Below are positions 1 to 6,176 of a DNA stretch of 12,557 bases, one piece after another. The stretch is from NCBI GenBank assembly GCA_028717165.1, contig JAQUOK010000036.1:1-12557 (forward strand). Reading direction: 5' to 3'. The DNA is from Victivallaceae bacterium (GTDB taxonomy: Bacteria; Verrucomicrobiota; Lentisphaeria; Victivallales; Victivallaceae). The position numbers and the translations under genes were made by a program. Position 1 is the first letter of the stretch. Each line of letters starts with the position of its first letter. A model generated the notes under the pieces. The model saw only the letters and a list, made by a program, of their open reading frames with translations. It made no database searches and had not been told where the DNA came from.

Positions 1-226
1 TTTTTTCCGCTACGGCTCTCCGGATACGGGCGGCTATATCGTTGGAAAAACCGATAAGGTCGCAATGTATCCAGATAATTCCTGCCCCGCCGTTTTCCAG
101 ATACAAAATTCTGGCATAAAGGTCGTCATATTTTCCGACTGACGGCTGAACCCTGGCCATGTAGCCGCAGAGTTCAATGCCGGTCTCCGGCGTAATCAGT
201 TTCTCAGCTATGCCTGCCTTCAACAT
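1..226 (-). CDS. Neutral/alkaline ceramidase-like protein, N-terminal part (runs off window)
   Basis: The first 75 codons are visible; the gene continues beyond base 1. The protein begins MLKAGIAEKLITPETGIELC, then has GYMAR, a DDLYARILYL segment and an IIWIHCDLIGFS strand. This order (AG.A...ITP..G..L.GY, then ..LYAR.L.L, then a strand ending in D..G.S) is typical of the neutral/alkaline non-lysosomal ceramidase N-terminal domain. The family hydrolyses N-acyl or related bonds, but bacterial members in carbohydrate loci are mostly uncharacterised, so the substrate is open. There is no signal peptide at this start, so a cytoplasmic protein is inferred. The ATG at 226-224 lies inside the last codons of the aminotransferase gene (7-base overlap). 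An in-frame TGA lies just upstream and there is no clear Shine-Dalgarno sequence, which points to translational coupling. The family call rests only on this N-terminal stretch. Confidence 0.72.
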   Translation of the reverse strand, partial: MLKAGIAEKLITPETGIELCGYMARVQPSVGKYDDLYARILYLENGGAGIIWIHCDLIGFSNDIAARIRRAVAEK

Positions 227-1485
227 GATACAAGTTCAACCTTATTGGATTTGCGTACGTTCTCATGTACTTCGGATACGGCGGCGATAATATCGTCCAT
301 ATCTTCCCTGCTGCCCAGGAGAATATTCTGGCTGAGCCAGCAGCATTCTTCTTCCGCCGCTTTTTCAGCAGCCGGACATACGACCGCGGAATAATCAAGA
401 GCCGGGTTCGTATGCTTCCAGCCGGTAAACGGGCCGAATTCTTTTTTCAGCATGAACGGCTGTTTATAAATAAGCGTGTTATAGCCGTTTGAAACAGGTA
501 TGCCCCGGGCCGTGACCGCTTTAATAAAGAGTTCCCTGGACATGCCGCCGAAATATTCCCGGTCATAACGGAAAATATAAAGATGATATGAATGCCTGGT
601 CGCCTCCGGCCGTCTGACGAGCGGCCTGATCCCGGGTATGCGGGCAAGCTTTTCGCTCAGGTAAGCGGCGTTCGCCTGCCGCTTATCAGTTTCAGCGTCA
701 ATTTTTTTCAGTTGTTCGTTCAGAATTGCCGCCTGAAACTGGGACAGGCGGTAGTTGCCGCCGAGATGCTCATGCTGATACCAGGCGCCATCCCTGACCC
801 GGCCGCAATTGTGAATGCTCCAGCAGTTCTCCGCCAGTTCTTTATTGTCAGTTACAATTGCGCCGCCCTCCCCGCAGCACAGGTTTTTGCTGGACTGGAA
901 AGAAAAACTGCCGATATCGCCGATTGACCCGACCCGCCGTTTTTTATATTCCGCCCCGTGCGCATGGGCGCTGTCCTCAATCACATAAAGTTTATATTTC
1001 CGGGCAATTTCCATGATCTCGTCCATAGCGGCGGCATGGCCCCCCAGATGAACCGGGATGACGGCGCGCGTATGCGGAGTTATCGCCTGTTCAATCTTTT
1101 CCGGATCAATGCAACAGGTATCCGGGTCGATATCGACAAAGACCGGAACGCAGTTGGCTTCGATCACGCTGGTGGCGGTAGCCAGAAAAGTAAAAGGTGG
1201 AATTATCACTTCCGAACCTTCCTCCAGGCCGCAGGCAATCAACGCGTTGCGGAGTGTTACGGAACCGTTGACCATAGTCACGCAATAGCGGCTGTCCTGA
1301 TAGGCGGCAAAAGCTTTTTCGAATTTCTCTGTCTCGGTTCCTCCGATGCCCCATTTACCGCTGTTGAGCACTTTCAGCAAGGCCTCGCTTTCACCGTGTC
1401 CGTAAGTCGGCCACCCGGGGAATTTTTTGTTTCCACGGGAAAAGGCGCGGCTTGTTATAATCCCTGATTTTGTTGTTGCTGCCAT
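220..1485 (-). CDS. DegT/DnrJ/EryC1/StrS family PLP-dependent aminotransferase
   Basis: The 421-residue product has the normal length for this fold-type I aminotransferase family, which transfers an amino group from glutamate or glutamine to keto-sugars or keto-cyclitols. Visible signatures are GKWGIGGTETEKFEKAFA near residues 43-60, PPFTFLATATSV near 96-107, the cofactor-binding Asp in VIEDSAHAHGAEY (about D171), and the Schiff-base Lys in SFQSSKNLCCGEGG (about K200). The AHAHG form of the Asp motif resembles the AHBA synthase / scyllo-inosose aminotransferase (StsC-like) branch, so a cyclitol or keto-sugar substrate is plausible but unproven. A GTG lies three codons upstream (1494), but the AGGA motif is only 2 bases from it and 11 from the ATG at 1485, so I prefer the ATG. 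The gene heads an operon with the ceramidase-like gene and has a candidate promoter at 1544-1572. Confidence 0.92.
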   Translation of the reverse strand: MAATTKSGIITSRAFSRGNKKFPGWPTYGHGESEALLKVLNSGKWGIGGTETEKFEKAFAAYQDSRYCVTMVNGSVTLRNALIACGLEEGSEVIIPPFTFLATATSVIEANCVPVFVDIDPDTCCIDPEKIEQAITPHTRAVIPVHLGGHAAAMDEIMEIARKYKLYVIEDSAHAHGAEYKKRRVGSIGDIGSFSFQSSKNLCCGEGGAIVTDNKELAENCWSIHNCGRVRDGAWYQHEHLGGNYRLSQFQAAILNEQLKKIDAETDKRQANAAYLSEKLARIPGIRPLVRRPEATRHSYHLYIFRYDREYFGGMSRELFIKAVTARGIPVSNGYNTLIYKQPFMLKKEFGPFTGWKHTNPALDYSAVVCPAAEKAAEEECCWLSQNILLGSREDMDDIIAAVSEVHENVRKSNKVELVSC

Positions 1486-1517
1486 ATGATTCACAATCCT
1501 GTTTTATTAGTAGCGAA

Positions 1518-1546
1518 TTGATATTCCAACCTGACTCTAATATATT
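1518..1546 (+). promoter_or_regulatory. Candidate sigma-70 promoter facing the AraC fragment
   Basis: TTGATA (1518-1523), a 17-base spacer and TATATT (1541-1546) lie 25 bases before the fragment's ATG at 1572. The region around the -10 is a 10-base palindrome (TAATATATTA, 1538-1547), and the same AT-rich patch gives a -10 on the other strand. This is the divergent-promoter layout expected between an AraC gene and its target operon. Confidence 0.4.
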
Positions 1547-1572
1547 ATAATACAGGGATTTTCTTGAAACAA
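1544..1572 (-). promoter_or_regulatory. Candidate sigma-70 promoter for the aminotransferase operon
   Basis: Reading the minus strand, TTGTTT (1572-1567) is followed after 17 bases by a perfect TATAAT (1549-1544). The -10 box ends about 58 bases before the ATG at 1485. The -35 box matches only TTG of the consensus and overlaps the ATG of the AraC fragment on the other strand. It also overlaps the plus-strand candidate promoter at 1518-1546. Confidence 0.45.
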
Positions 1573-1691
1573 TGGATAAAATCGTCATCAGTAATGCCAA
1601 TATTGAGCATGCCGCGAACGATCATTTTCAATTACCTGTAACATGCTATCGTGCATTTGAACTTAAATCCAAACAAATTAATGTTACATAG
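1572..1691 (+). pseudogene. N-terminal fragment of an AraC-like regulator
   Basis: A 39-codon reading frame begins MDKIVISNANIEH. The intact AraC protein encoded at 1965-2819 begins MDKIVISDANIDH. The DNA match is far closer than protein constraint alone would require: bases 1571-1610 match the reverse complement of 2781-2820 at 38 of 40 positions, with a first perfect run of 22. Downstream the two sequences diverge, although QLPVTCYRAFEL still has the look of an AraC N-terminal region. The frame ends in TAG at 1689-1691, whose last base is the first base of the MITE-like element. No cupin or helix-turn-helix part follows, so the gene is a remnant. It faces away from the aminotransferase operon, as AraC regulators here do from their targets. 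An expressed short peptide is possible but less likely; no good Shine-Dalgarno sequence precedes the ATG. Confidence 0.62.
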
Positions 1692-1704
1692 TCGTTACTG
1701 AAAA
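1691..1704 (+). repeat. Left terminal inverted repeat of the MITE-like element
   Basis: The sequence GTCGTTACTGAAAA is the exact reverse complement of 1928-1941. Similarity to the other end stops at the 15th base. Confidence 0.75.
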
Positions 1705-1867
1705 CCCTTTTAAATAATTAGAGTTAAGTCACTTATTTTATCAAACGCCGGTTTTTCATTGCAAGCTTTTCAACTTGTTCTTATATTTCTCATAAAAAAG
1801 TTGCTTTAAAAATATTTTTCCCGATAAAAGCTTACAGTCTCTTTTGTCCATACTCTTCGTTAGTTTC

Positions 1868-1896
1868 AGCCTTGCGTACAACCGTACGCGTCGGCT
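1868..1896. repeat. Internal hairpin within the MITE-like element
   Basis: GCGTAC (1874-1879) and GTACGC (1884-1889) form a perfect 6-bp stem around an AACC loop. AGCC (1868-1871) and GGCT (1893-1896) can extend it across a small internal loop. It sits about 45 bases from the right end of the element. There is no U-run beside it, so it is not an obvious terminator. Confidence 0.5.
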
Positions 1897-1927
1897 TTAC
1901 TGCCTCGATTATGAAGCAAAATAGACT

Positions 1928-1941
1928 TTTTCAGTAACGAC
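1928..1941 (-). repeat. Right terminal inverted repeat of the MITE-like element
   Basis: TTTTCAGTAACGAC on the plus strand is the exact reverse complement of the left end at 1691-1704, and TACATA follows it directly. Confidence 0.75.
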
Positions 1942-1946
1942 TACAT

Positions 1947-1968
1947 AAAAATAAGCCGGACCGCTTAT
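1947..1968 (-). terminator. Rho-independent terminator of the AraC gene, overlapping its stop codon
   Basis: On the minus strand ATAAGC (1968-1963), a 6-base loop and GCTTAT (1956-1951) form a stem that runs straight into a T5 tract (1951-1947). The AraC stop codon TAA (1967-1965) lies inside the 5' arm. The MITE-like element is inserted just beyond the T-tract, so the terminator is intact. Confidence 0.65.
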
Positions 1969-2819
1969 CTCAGGAATTTATCTTTATATCTTTGCGGGGA
2001 AAAACCTTTGAGTTCCTTAAAGCGGCGGCTGAAATGATAAGGATCAGGGTAACCGAGCTCAGCAGCGATGTCTTTTACCGTAACGGTTTTCCTGGCAAGC
2101 ATTTCGGAAGCCAGCTGCATTTTAAGATTGTCGATATAGTTTTTGGCGGTTATCCCGGTTTCTTTCTTGAATATCCGGTTCAGTTGGGAAACGCTTAAAC
2201 TGCAGAACGCGGCCATTGAATCCAGATCCCAGTACTTTCCCGGAGATTTTTTTATTTCCTCAAGCAACTGCACGAAAGCCGGATTTTCCGAAATAAGAGA
2301 ACTTTTGTTTTCGAAGTACAGTTCGATGAGCAGTTTCTGCAATTCCAGATTGGCTTTTATCTGAGCGTCCCTGGCGCTGTCGAGAGCCAGTTCAATGATC
2401 GGCAGAAGCCGTCTGCCGGTACCGATCTTCAAAATACCGTTTTTGATAATACCGCAACTGAATAAATGGTCGGCAAGCGGACCGTAAAAAGAAATCGAGT
2501 CTTCTATATACGGCTTGTTCCCGCCGCCGTACTTGTGTTTAAAGCCGGGCGTAACCAATATTCCGCTGCCTTTTTTCACTTCCCGGATTTTCCCGTCGGC
2601 CGCGGCATACCAGCCGTCGCCGTCAAACATATGGGAAAGATCATAGAATTCGAAATACCGCAAAGACAGATCATCCGGGTCATCCGGACCGCTGACCTTT
2701 CCCCGGTAAAATTTGCATATCCAAAGTCCGTACTGCCGATGTATCTTACGGATCCCCTGCGGAAGCGTGTGCACCGGACGATGGTCAATATTGGCATCAC
2801 TGATGACGATTTTATCCAT
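1965..2819 (-). CDS. AraC-family transcriptional regulator (cupin sensor plus two-HTH domain)
   Basis: The product has 284 residues. An N-terminal ligand-binding region (about 1-170) contains the short cupin-like stretch GSGILVTPGFKHKYGG (about 85-100). The C-terminal DNA-binding domain has one helix-turn-helix at about 198-219 (LDSMAAFCSLSVSQLNRIFKK) and a second at about 247-268, with the hallmark end YPDPYHFSRRFKELKGFSPQRY. Such proteins bind target promoters in response to a small sugar-like ligand. An upstream in-frame ATG exists at 2873, but the ATG at 2819 has AAAGGA 8 bases before it, lies downstream of a strong promoter, and matches the paralogous fragment's start, so I chose it. The gene diverges from the Gfo/Idh gene at 2899, its probable target. 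The first 40 bases are duplicated inverted at 1571-1610. Confidence 0.92.
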   Translation of the reverse strand: MDKIVISDANIDHRPVHTLPQGIRKIHRQYGLWICKFYRGKVSGPDDPDDLSLRYFEFYDLSHMFDGDGWYAAADGKIREVKKGSGILVTPGFKHKYGGGNKPYIEDSISFYGPLADHLFSCGIIKNGILKIGTGRRLLPIIELALDSARDAQIKANLELQKLLIELYFENKSSLISENPAFVQLLEEIKKSPGKYWDLDSMAAFCSLSVSQLNRIFKKETGITAKNYIDNLKMQLASEMLARKTVTVKDIAAELGYPDPYHFSRRFKELKGFSPQRYKDKFLR

Positions 2820-2844
2820 TGCGCCAGTCCTTTTTTCGCTTATT

Positions 2845-2873
2845 ATTATAAAGGTACTCTTACTGAAAGTCAA
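2845..2873 (-). promoter_or_regulatory. Strong sigma-70 promoter for the AraC gene
   Basis: On the minus strand TTGACT (2873-2868), a 17-base spacer and TATAAT (2850-2845) precede the AraC ATG at 2819 by 25 bases. This is close to consensus and supports the 2819 start. The promoter lies in the 79-base divergent region shared with the Gfo/Idh gene, so operator sites for the regulator are likely here. I could not identify a clear repeated operator. Confidence 0.75.
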
Positions 2874-2898
2874 TTAAAATCTAAACGAAGGATATGCC

Positions 2899-3882
2899 AT
2901 GAAGAAAATAGCAATAGCAGGTTTCGGTTTTATGGGGGCGGTACATGCGAGGAATATTCTGGCCAGTAAAAACCTTGAACTCTGCGCAATCATCGATAAC
3001 CGGGAAAATATTTTTGCCGGAATTGAAAATACCGGCAATGCCGGCAGACTGGATTTACCGATAGAGTTTTTAAGAAAAATACCTGTTCACCGTACCCTTG
3101 AAGAGTACTGCCGGACGGAAAATCCGGATGCGGCGCTTATCTGCGTGCCTTTGTTTCTGCATTATGATTTAACGAAAAGGGCTTTAAACCTCGGACTTGA
3201 CGTTTTACTGGAAAAACCTTTCTGCGCGGAACCGGAGCAATGCCGGGAGCTCATCGAACTGGCGAAAGGAAAACAACGGCTGCTGATGGTGGCGCATTGT
3301 ATTCGTTTTGCCCCGGCATGGGAATTTCTGGCGGAATGCATCAGGGACCAGCGCTATGGAAAGCTGCAACTGCTGACTGCAACCCGGATGGGGGGCGAAC
3401 CGACCTGGGGCGTCTGGCAGGATGAAAAAATCAAAAATACCTGCGGCGGGGCTTTGCTGGATCTGCTGATACATGACGTCGATTTCGCAAACTATTGCCT
3501 GGGCGTTCCGGAATCCGTAAAACTGAACCTGAATAAGGACGAATACTGGGAATTTGAATTGAAATACCATGACGAACCGGCAAAAATAAGCGTCAAAGGC
3601 GGCTTCCTGTACCGGCATACGGCATTCGCTTCCGAATATGCCGCGGCTTTTGAAAACGGCAGCATCCGGTTCAGCACACTGGAACCGGAACTGATCCGCA
3701 TCGGGACGGATAAAGGTGCGGAAACCGTTAATGTGAAAGGCGACGCTTATAGCGCCGAACTTGAATATTTTGCAGAATGCTGCGAAACCCGGACGGCGCC
3801 GCTGAAATGTCCGCCGGAAGCTTCTTTGCAGGCGATAGAAACCTGCCGGGAGATCCGGCAGGCAATACCGGCTTCCGTTTGA
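2899..3882 (+). CDS. Gfo/Idh/MocA family NAD(P)-dependent oxidoreductase
   Basis: The 327-residue product has the usual family length. The N-terminal Rossmann fold starts KKIAIAGFGFMGAVHARNI (glycine motif GFGFMG, about 8-13). The family's catalytic Lys motif is LLEKPFCAEP (K106), and the C-terminal substrate domain carries GGALLDLLIHDVD with D188 and H192, the usual D..xxH signature. These enzymes oxidise or epimerise sugars, cyclitols or their derivatives with NAD(P); the substrate cannot be told. AAGGA lies 7 bases before the ATG at 2899. The gene is divergent from the AraC regulator. An 8-bp perfect GC-rich inverted repeat (CCTGCCGG/CCGGCAGG, 3842-3862) sits in the last codons without a following U-run. 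The next gene is 63 bases downstream with its own candidate promoter. Confidence 0.93.
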   Translation: MKKIAIAGFGFMGAVHARNILASKNLELCAIIDNRENIFAGIENTGNAGRLDLPIEFLRKIPVHRTLEEYCRTENPDAALICVPLFLHYDLTKRALNLGLDVLLEKPFCAEPEQCRELIELAKGKQRLLMVAHCIRFAPAWEFLAECIRDQRYGKLQLLTATRMGGEPTWGVWQDEKIKNTCGGALLDLLIHDVDFANYCLGVPESVKLNLNKDEYWEFELKYHDEPAKISVKGGFLYRHTAFASEYAAAFENGSIRFSTLEPELIRIGTDKGAETVNVKGDAYSAELEYFAECCETRTAPLKCPPEASLQAIETCREIRQAIPASV

Positions 3883-3884
3883 AT

Positions 3885-3913
3885 TTGCTTTAAAGCTTCT
3901 GATACTGTATATT
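3885..3913 (+). promoter_or_regulatory. Candidate promoter for the GT2 gene
   Basis: TTGCTT (3885-3890), 17 bases, and TATATT (3908-3913) lie about 32 bases before the ATG at 3946. The -35 box is poor. No Shine-Dalgarno sequence is visible before the ATG; the leader is A-rich. Confidence 0.35.
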
Positions 3914-3945
3914 ATCCGGACCGATAAAAAAAACTGTAACAAAAT

Positions 3946-4662
3946 ATGTCTGAAATCAAGTATTCAATCGTCATACCTACTCTGAATGAACGTGATAATA
4001 TCACCGTTCTGCTTTCCCGGCTGGAAAAACTGTTTGCCGATAAACCCGGCCTTTTTGAAGTAATTGTCGTGGATGAAAATTCTCCGGACGGCACTTATGA
4101 ACAGGTTTGCGAATTTGCGCGGGACAGAAATTTCATCCGCTGCGAGAAAAATCCTTCGACTCCGGGCCTGAGCCAGAGCATCGTTTACGGCTTTGACATC
4201 GCCAGAGGCGATTTTCTCTGCTGCATGGACGGGGATCTGCAGCATGACGAAACCGTGCTCCCCGAACTTTTTACCGCCGCCGAGGAATACGACCTGGTCA
4301 TCGGTTCCCGTTACGCCGGGAACAGCGGTTTTGCCGAAAAGTGGAATCCGATAAGGAAATTCGGCAGTAAAGCGGTTACTTTGCTGACACGCATGCTTTT
4401 GAAAACAGACGTCAAGGATCCGATGTCGGGGTTTTTCGTTATTCGGCGCCGTGCTTACGAGAACGTGCGTTCCCGCCTTAATCCGCAGGGATTCAAAATA
4501 ATGCTTGAACTCCTCTATATGCTGAATACGGCGGAAAATGATTATTCCGTGAAGGAAGTCGGAATATTTTTCCGCAACCGTGCCAAGGGCGAAAGCAAAA
4601 TGAGTTCGAAAGTGGTAATTGAACTGCTGAAAATGTTGTTCGATTTACGGCGCCGCGCCTGA
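3946..4662 (+). CDS. GT2 glycosyltransferase, DPM1-like polyprenyl-phosphate sugar synthase
   Basis: The 238-residue product consists of a GT-A catalytic domain only. Motifs are SIVIPTLNERDNI (7-19), VVDENSPDGT (41-50; the family usually has DD where this has DE), the metal-binding DGD in CCMDGDLQHD (95-97), VIGSRYAG (118-125) and DPMSGFFVIRR (158-168). The FRNRAKGESKMS segment (about 209-220) is also typical of dolichol-phosphate mannose synthase-like enzymes. These transfer mannose or glucose from a nucleotide sugar to polyprenyl phosphate at the inner face of the membrane. There are no C-terminal membrane helices, so the protein is probably peripheral. It converges on the GT-C gene with an 18-base tail overlap. 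The sugar and the lipid are not determined. Confidence 0.9.
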   Translation: MSEIKYSIVIPTLNERDNITVLLSRLEKLFADKPGLFEVIVVDENSPDGTYEQVCEFARDRNFIRCEKNPSTPGLSQSIVYGFDIARGDFLCCMDGDLQHDETVLPELFTAAEEYDLVIGSRYAGNSGFAEKWNPIRKFGSKAVTLLTRMLLKTDVKDPMSGFFVIRRRAYENVRSRLNPQGFKIMLELLYMLNTAENDYSVKEVGIFFRNRAKGESKMSSKVVIELLKMLFDLRRRA

Positions 4663-6087
4663 CTTCTTCATCTTCTGCAATTCCCGCTGCTCCCGCATCC
4701 ATCTTCCGTGGATTTCCGCCGCCCGGCTCCTTTCCCCGTCGGCATCCAGCGATTTAAGCAAGGCTACTTTCAGATACCGGGCCGACATATCTCCGGGAGG
4801 CATTTTGTCGATCAGTTTTACTGCGTCATGGTAGCGTTTGTTCCGGATAAGCACCAGGACGGCGGAGCGCTTTTCGCTCATCGGGCGCAGTTCCCAGGAA
4901 TCACTGGCGGTCAGTATGAACAGAACGAGAAAAAGCAGGAGAGGTCCGCCGGCCCGGAAATATTTCTTTCGCGCAAATTCACGGATAATAATGATCAGCG
5001 CGGCGCTGCTCAGGCAGCAAAGAAGCGGAACGCCCGGTATGCGGAAGCGGTAAAACATGGTGAACGGCAGCATGGAGGCGGCATAGGCCGCAATCAGAAG
5101 CCCCGGAAAAGCAATCGCCTTGTCCCGGAAACGGAAGCATAATATTGCCAGTGATATTGCCGTGAAAAAATTGAACGGGAGAATGAAAATATTCAAAAAT
5201 TCAATTATTTCGCGATGAGCGTAAAATGAAAGACTGTTGGGTATTTCGTAGGAAGACAGGTAATTCAGCGCCTGCACCGGGAAACCGGCAATAATCGATC
5301 CGGCGGCCCGGGCGGCATTTCCGGCAGCGTTTGAGTGGTACGCGCCCATTACATTCTGCCAGTGTCCGGGAACAAGCGACACCGAACTGAACATGACGGT
5401 ATTATAAATGAGAACCGGAATCAAAAGCACGGCTGTTCCGGCGGCATAGTAAAGCACGAATGATTTTTTAATATGTTTCCTTACCGCGGGATAAAGAAGC
5501 ATTGCCAGCGGCGCCGCCGCGACCGGGATAAAGTTTTCCCGGCCGAGTATGCACATTCCCATAAAGATGCCGGCAATAAAATATTCCGCGTTTTTTCTCC
5601 TTATGAACGCCGAGACGAGATAGTTGGCGGCAAGAACGAAACAAAGCGCCAGGGGAACGGCCCGAAGGAAACTTAACGAAATAAGCGCCGCCGGCCCGTA
5701 AAAACAATAAAACAATGCGGCAAGCCGGCTGCATGGGCCTCCGAAGCGCAGACGTCGGCAGAGCTTGTAAATAAAGACCGGGACGAGTGCGCATACCGCG
5801 GCCTGCAGCGCCCGCATGGCGACGAGGTTTCCCATTGCCGGCAGATTGAGCACGTAAAGGAAAACCGTGTACAAATATGAATACATGTAACCGGCTCCGG
5901 GAAGTTTCCCGTCAGTCAGGTCTTCAGCGGCTTTCAGCATCGAAAGCTGATCCGTTCCCGGTACAGGACGGGGAAGCAGACCGTAAGTCCTGGCATAACA
6001 AAGGGTCAGCAATAAACAGAGCAGAGAAAAAATATATATCAGACAGGAGAAATTTCTGTTTATGAATCTTGACGTCTTGACAGACAT
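4645..6087 (-). CDS. Multi-pass membrane glycosyltransferase, GT-C (PMT/ArnT-like), with C-terminal helical tail
   Basis: The 480-residue product is a polytopic membrane protein with roughly ten hydrophobic segments, the first at about 13-32. The first periplasmic loop contains PVPGTDQLSMLKAAEDL, whose Asp (about D46) is where GT-C enzymes keep an acidic catalytic residue. A late YRFRIPGVPLL (about 346-356) resembles the R.R...P..P motif of the PMT_2 group. A soluble tail after about residue 400, with RNKRYHDAVKLIDKMPPGD and later helices, looks like one or two TPR-type repeats. GT-C enzymes use polyprenyl-phosphate sugars as donors, exactly what the convergent GT2 gene would make. The ATG at 6087 has AAGGA 12 bases upstream, a rather long spacing. 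The acceptor (protein, lipid or glycan) is unknown. Confidence 0.8.
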   Translation of the reverse strand: MSVKTSRFINRNFSCLIYIFSLLCLLLTLCYARTYGLLPRPVPGTDQLSMLKAAEDLTDGKLPGAGYMYSYLYTVFLYVLNLPAMGNLVAMRALQAAVCALVPVFIYKLCRRLRFGGPCSRLAALFYCFYGPAALISLSFLRAVPLALCFVLAANYLVSAFIRRKNAEYFIAGIFMGMCILGRENFIPVAAAPLAMLLYPAVRKHIKKSFVLYYAAGTAVLLIPVLIYNTVMFSSVSLVPGHWQNVMGAYHSNAAGNAARAAGSIIAGFPVQALNYLSSYEIPNSLSFYAHREIIEFLNIFILPFNFFTAISLAILCFRFRDKAIAFPGLLIAAYAASMLPFTMFYRFRIPGVPLLCCLSSAALIIIIREFARKKYFRAGGPLLLFLVLFILTASDSWELRPMSEKRSAVLVLIRNKRYHDAVKLIDKMPPGDMSARYLKVALLKSLDADGERSRAAEIHGRWMREQRELQKMKKSGAAP

Positions 6088-6147
6088 AGCATGGATATAT
6101 CCTTGAATTCGTTGATAACAAACTCAATATATATTTTTTTTACCGCA

Positions 6148-6166
6148 AAGCAAACTCATTTTGCTT
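6148..6166. repeat. Short inverted repeat in the GT-C / aldo-keto reductase spacer
   Basis: AAGCAAA and TTTGCTT form a 7-bp AT-rich stem with a CTCAT loop, just after the stop of the aldo/keto reductase gene on the minus strand. The T8 run lies on the wrong side for minus-strand termination, so it is only a weak terminator candidate for the operon end. Confidence 0.3.
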
Positions 6167-6176
6167 ATCGAGTCTA

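Larger units (their letters stand above)
1685..1947. mobile_element. MITE-like non-autonomous element with perfect 14-bp TIRs
   Basis: The left end GTCGTTACTGAAAA (1691-1704) and right end TTTTCAGTAACGAC (1928-1941) are exact inverted repeats bounding 251 bases. The direct repeat TACATA abuts both ends (1685-1690 and 1942-1947) and looks like a target-site duplication. A TA-only duplication is also consistent, because TA borders both ends. The interior is AT-rich and has no transposase-sized frame, which fits a non-autonomous element mobilised in trans. The longest suspicious internal stretch is a short open minus-strand frame of about 30 codons without a start, around 1845-1935. I do not recognise the family from these ends. 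Confidence 0.72.

Noticed and set aside
958..1467. A 169-codon plus-strand open frame
   Set aside because: It lies entirely antisense within the well-supported aminotransferase gene and resembles no protein family.
2861..2868. TTACTGAAA-like match between the AraC promoter spacer and the MITE-like element ends
   Set aside because: It is a short match of about nine bases in AT-rich DNA with no inverted or flanking structure, so chance is enough.
3842..3862. Perfect 8-bp inverted repeat as a terminator of the Gfo/Idh gene
   Set aside because: It lies inside the coding sequence and is not followed by a U-run.
3205..3942. A 245-codon minus-strand open frame
   Set aside because: It is antisense to the Gfo/Idh gene, with low-complexity Phe/Arg/Gln-rich composition typical of a shadow frame.
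4708..5142. A 144-codon plus-strand open frame
   Set aside because: It is antisense to the GT-C membrane protein and its composition reflects the complementary strand.
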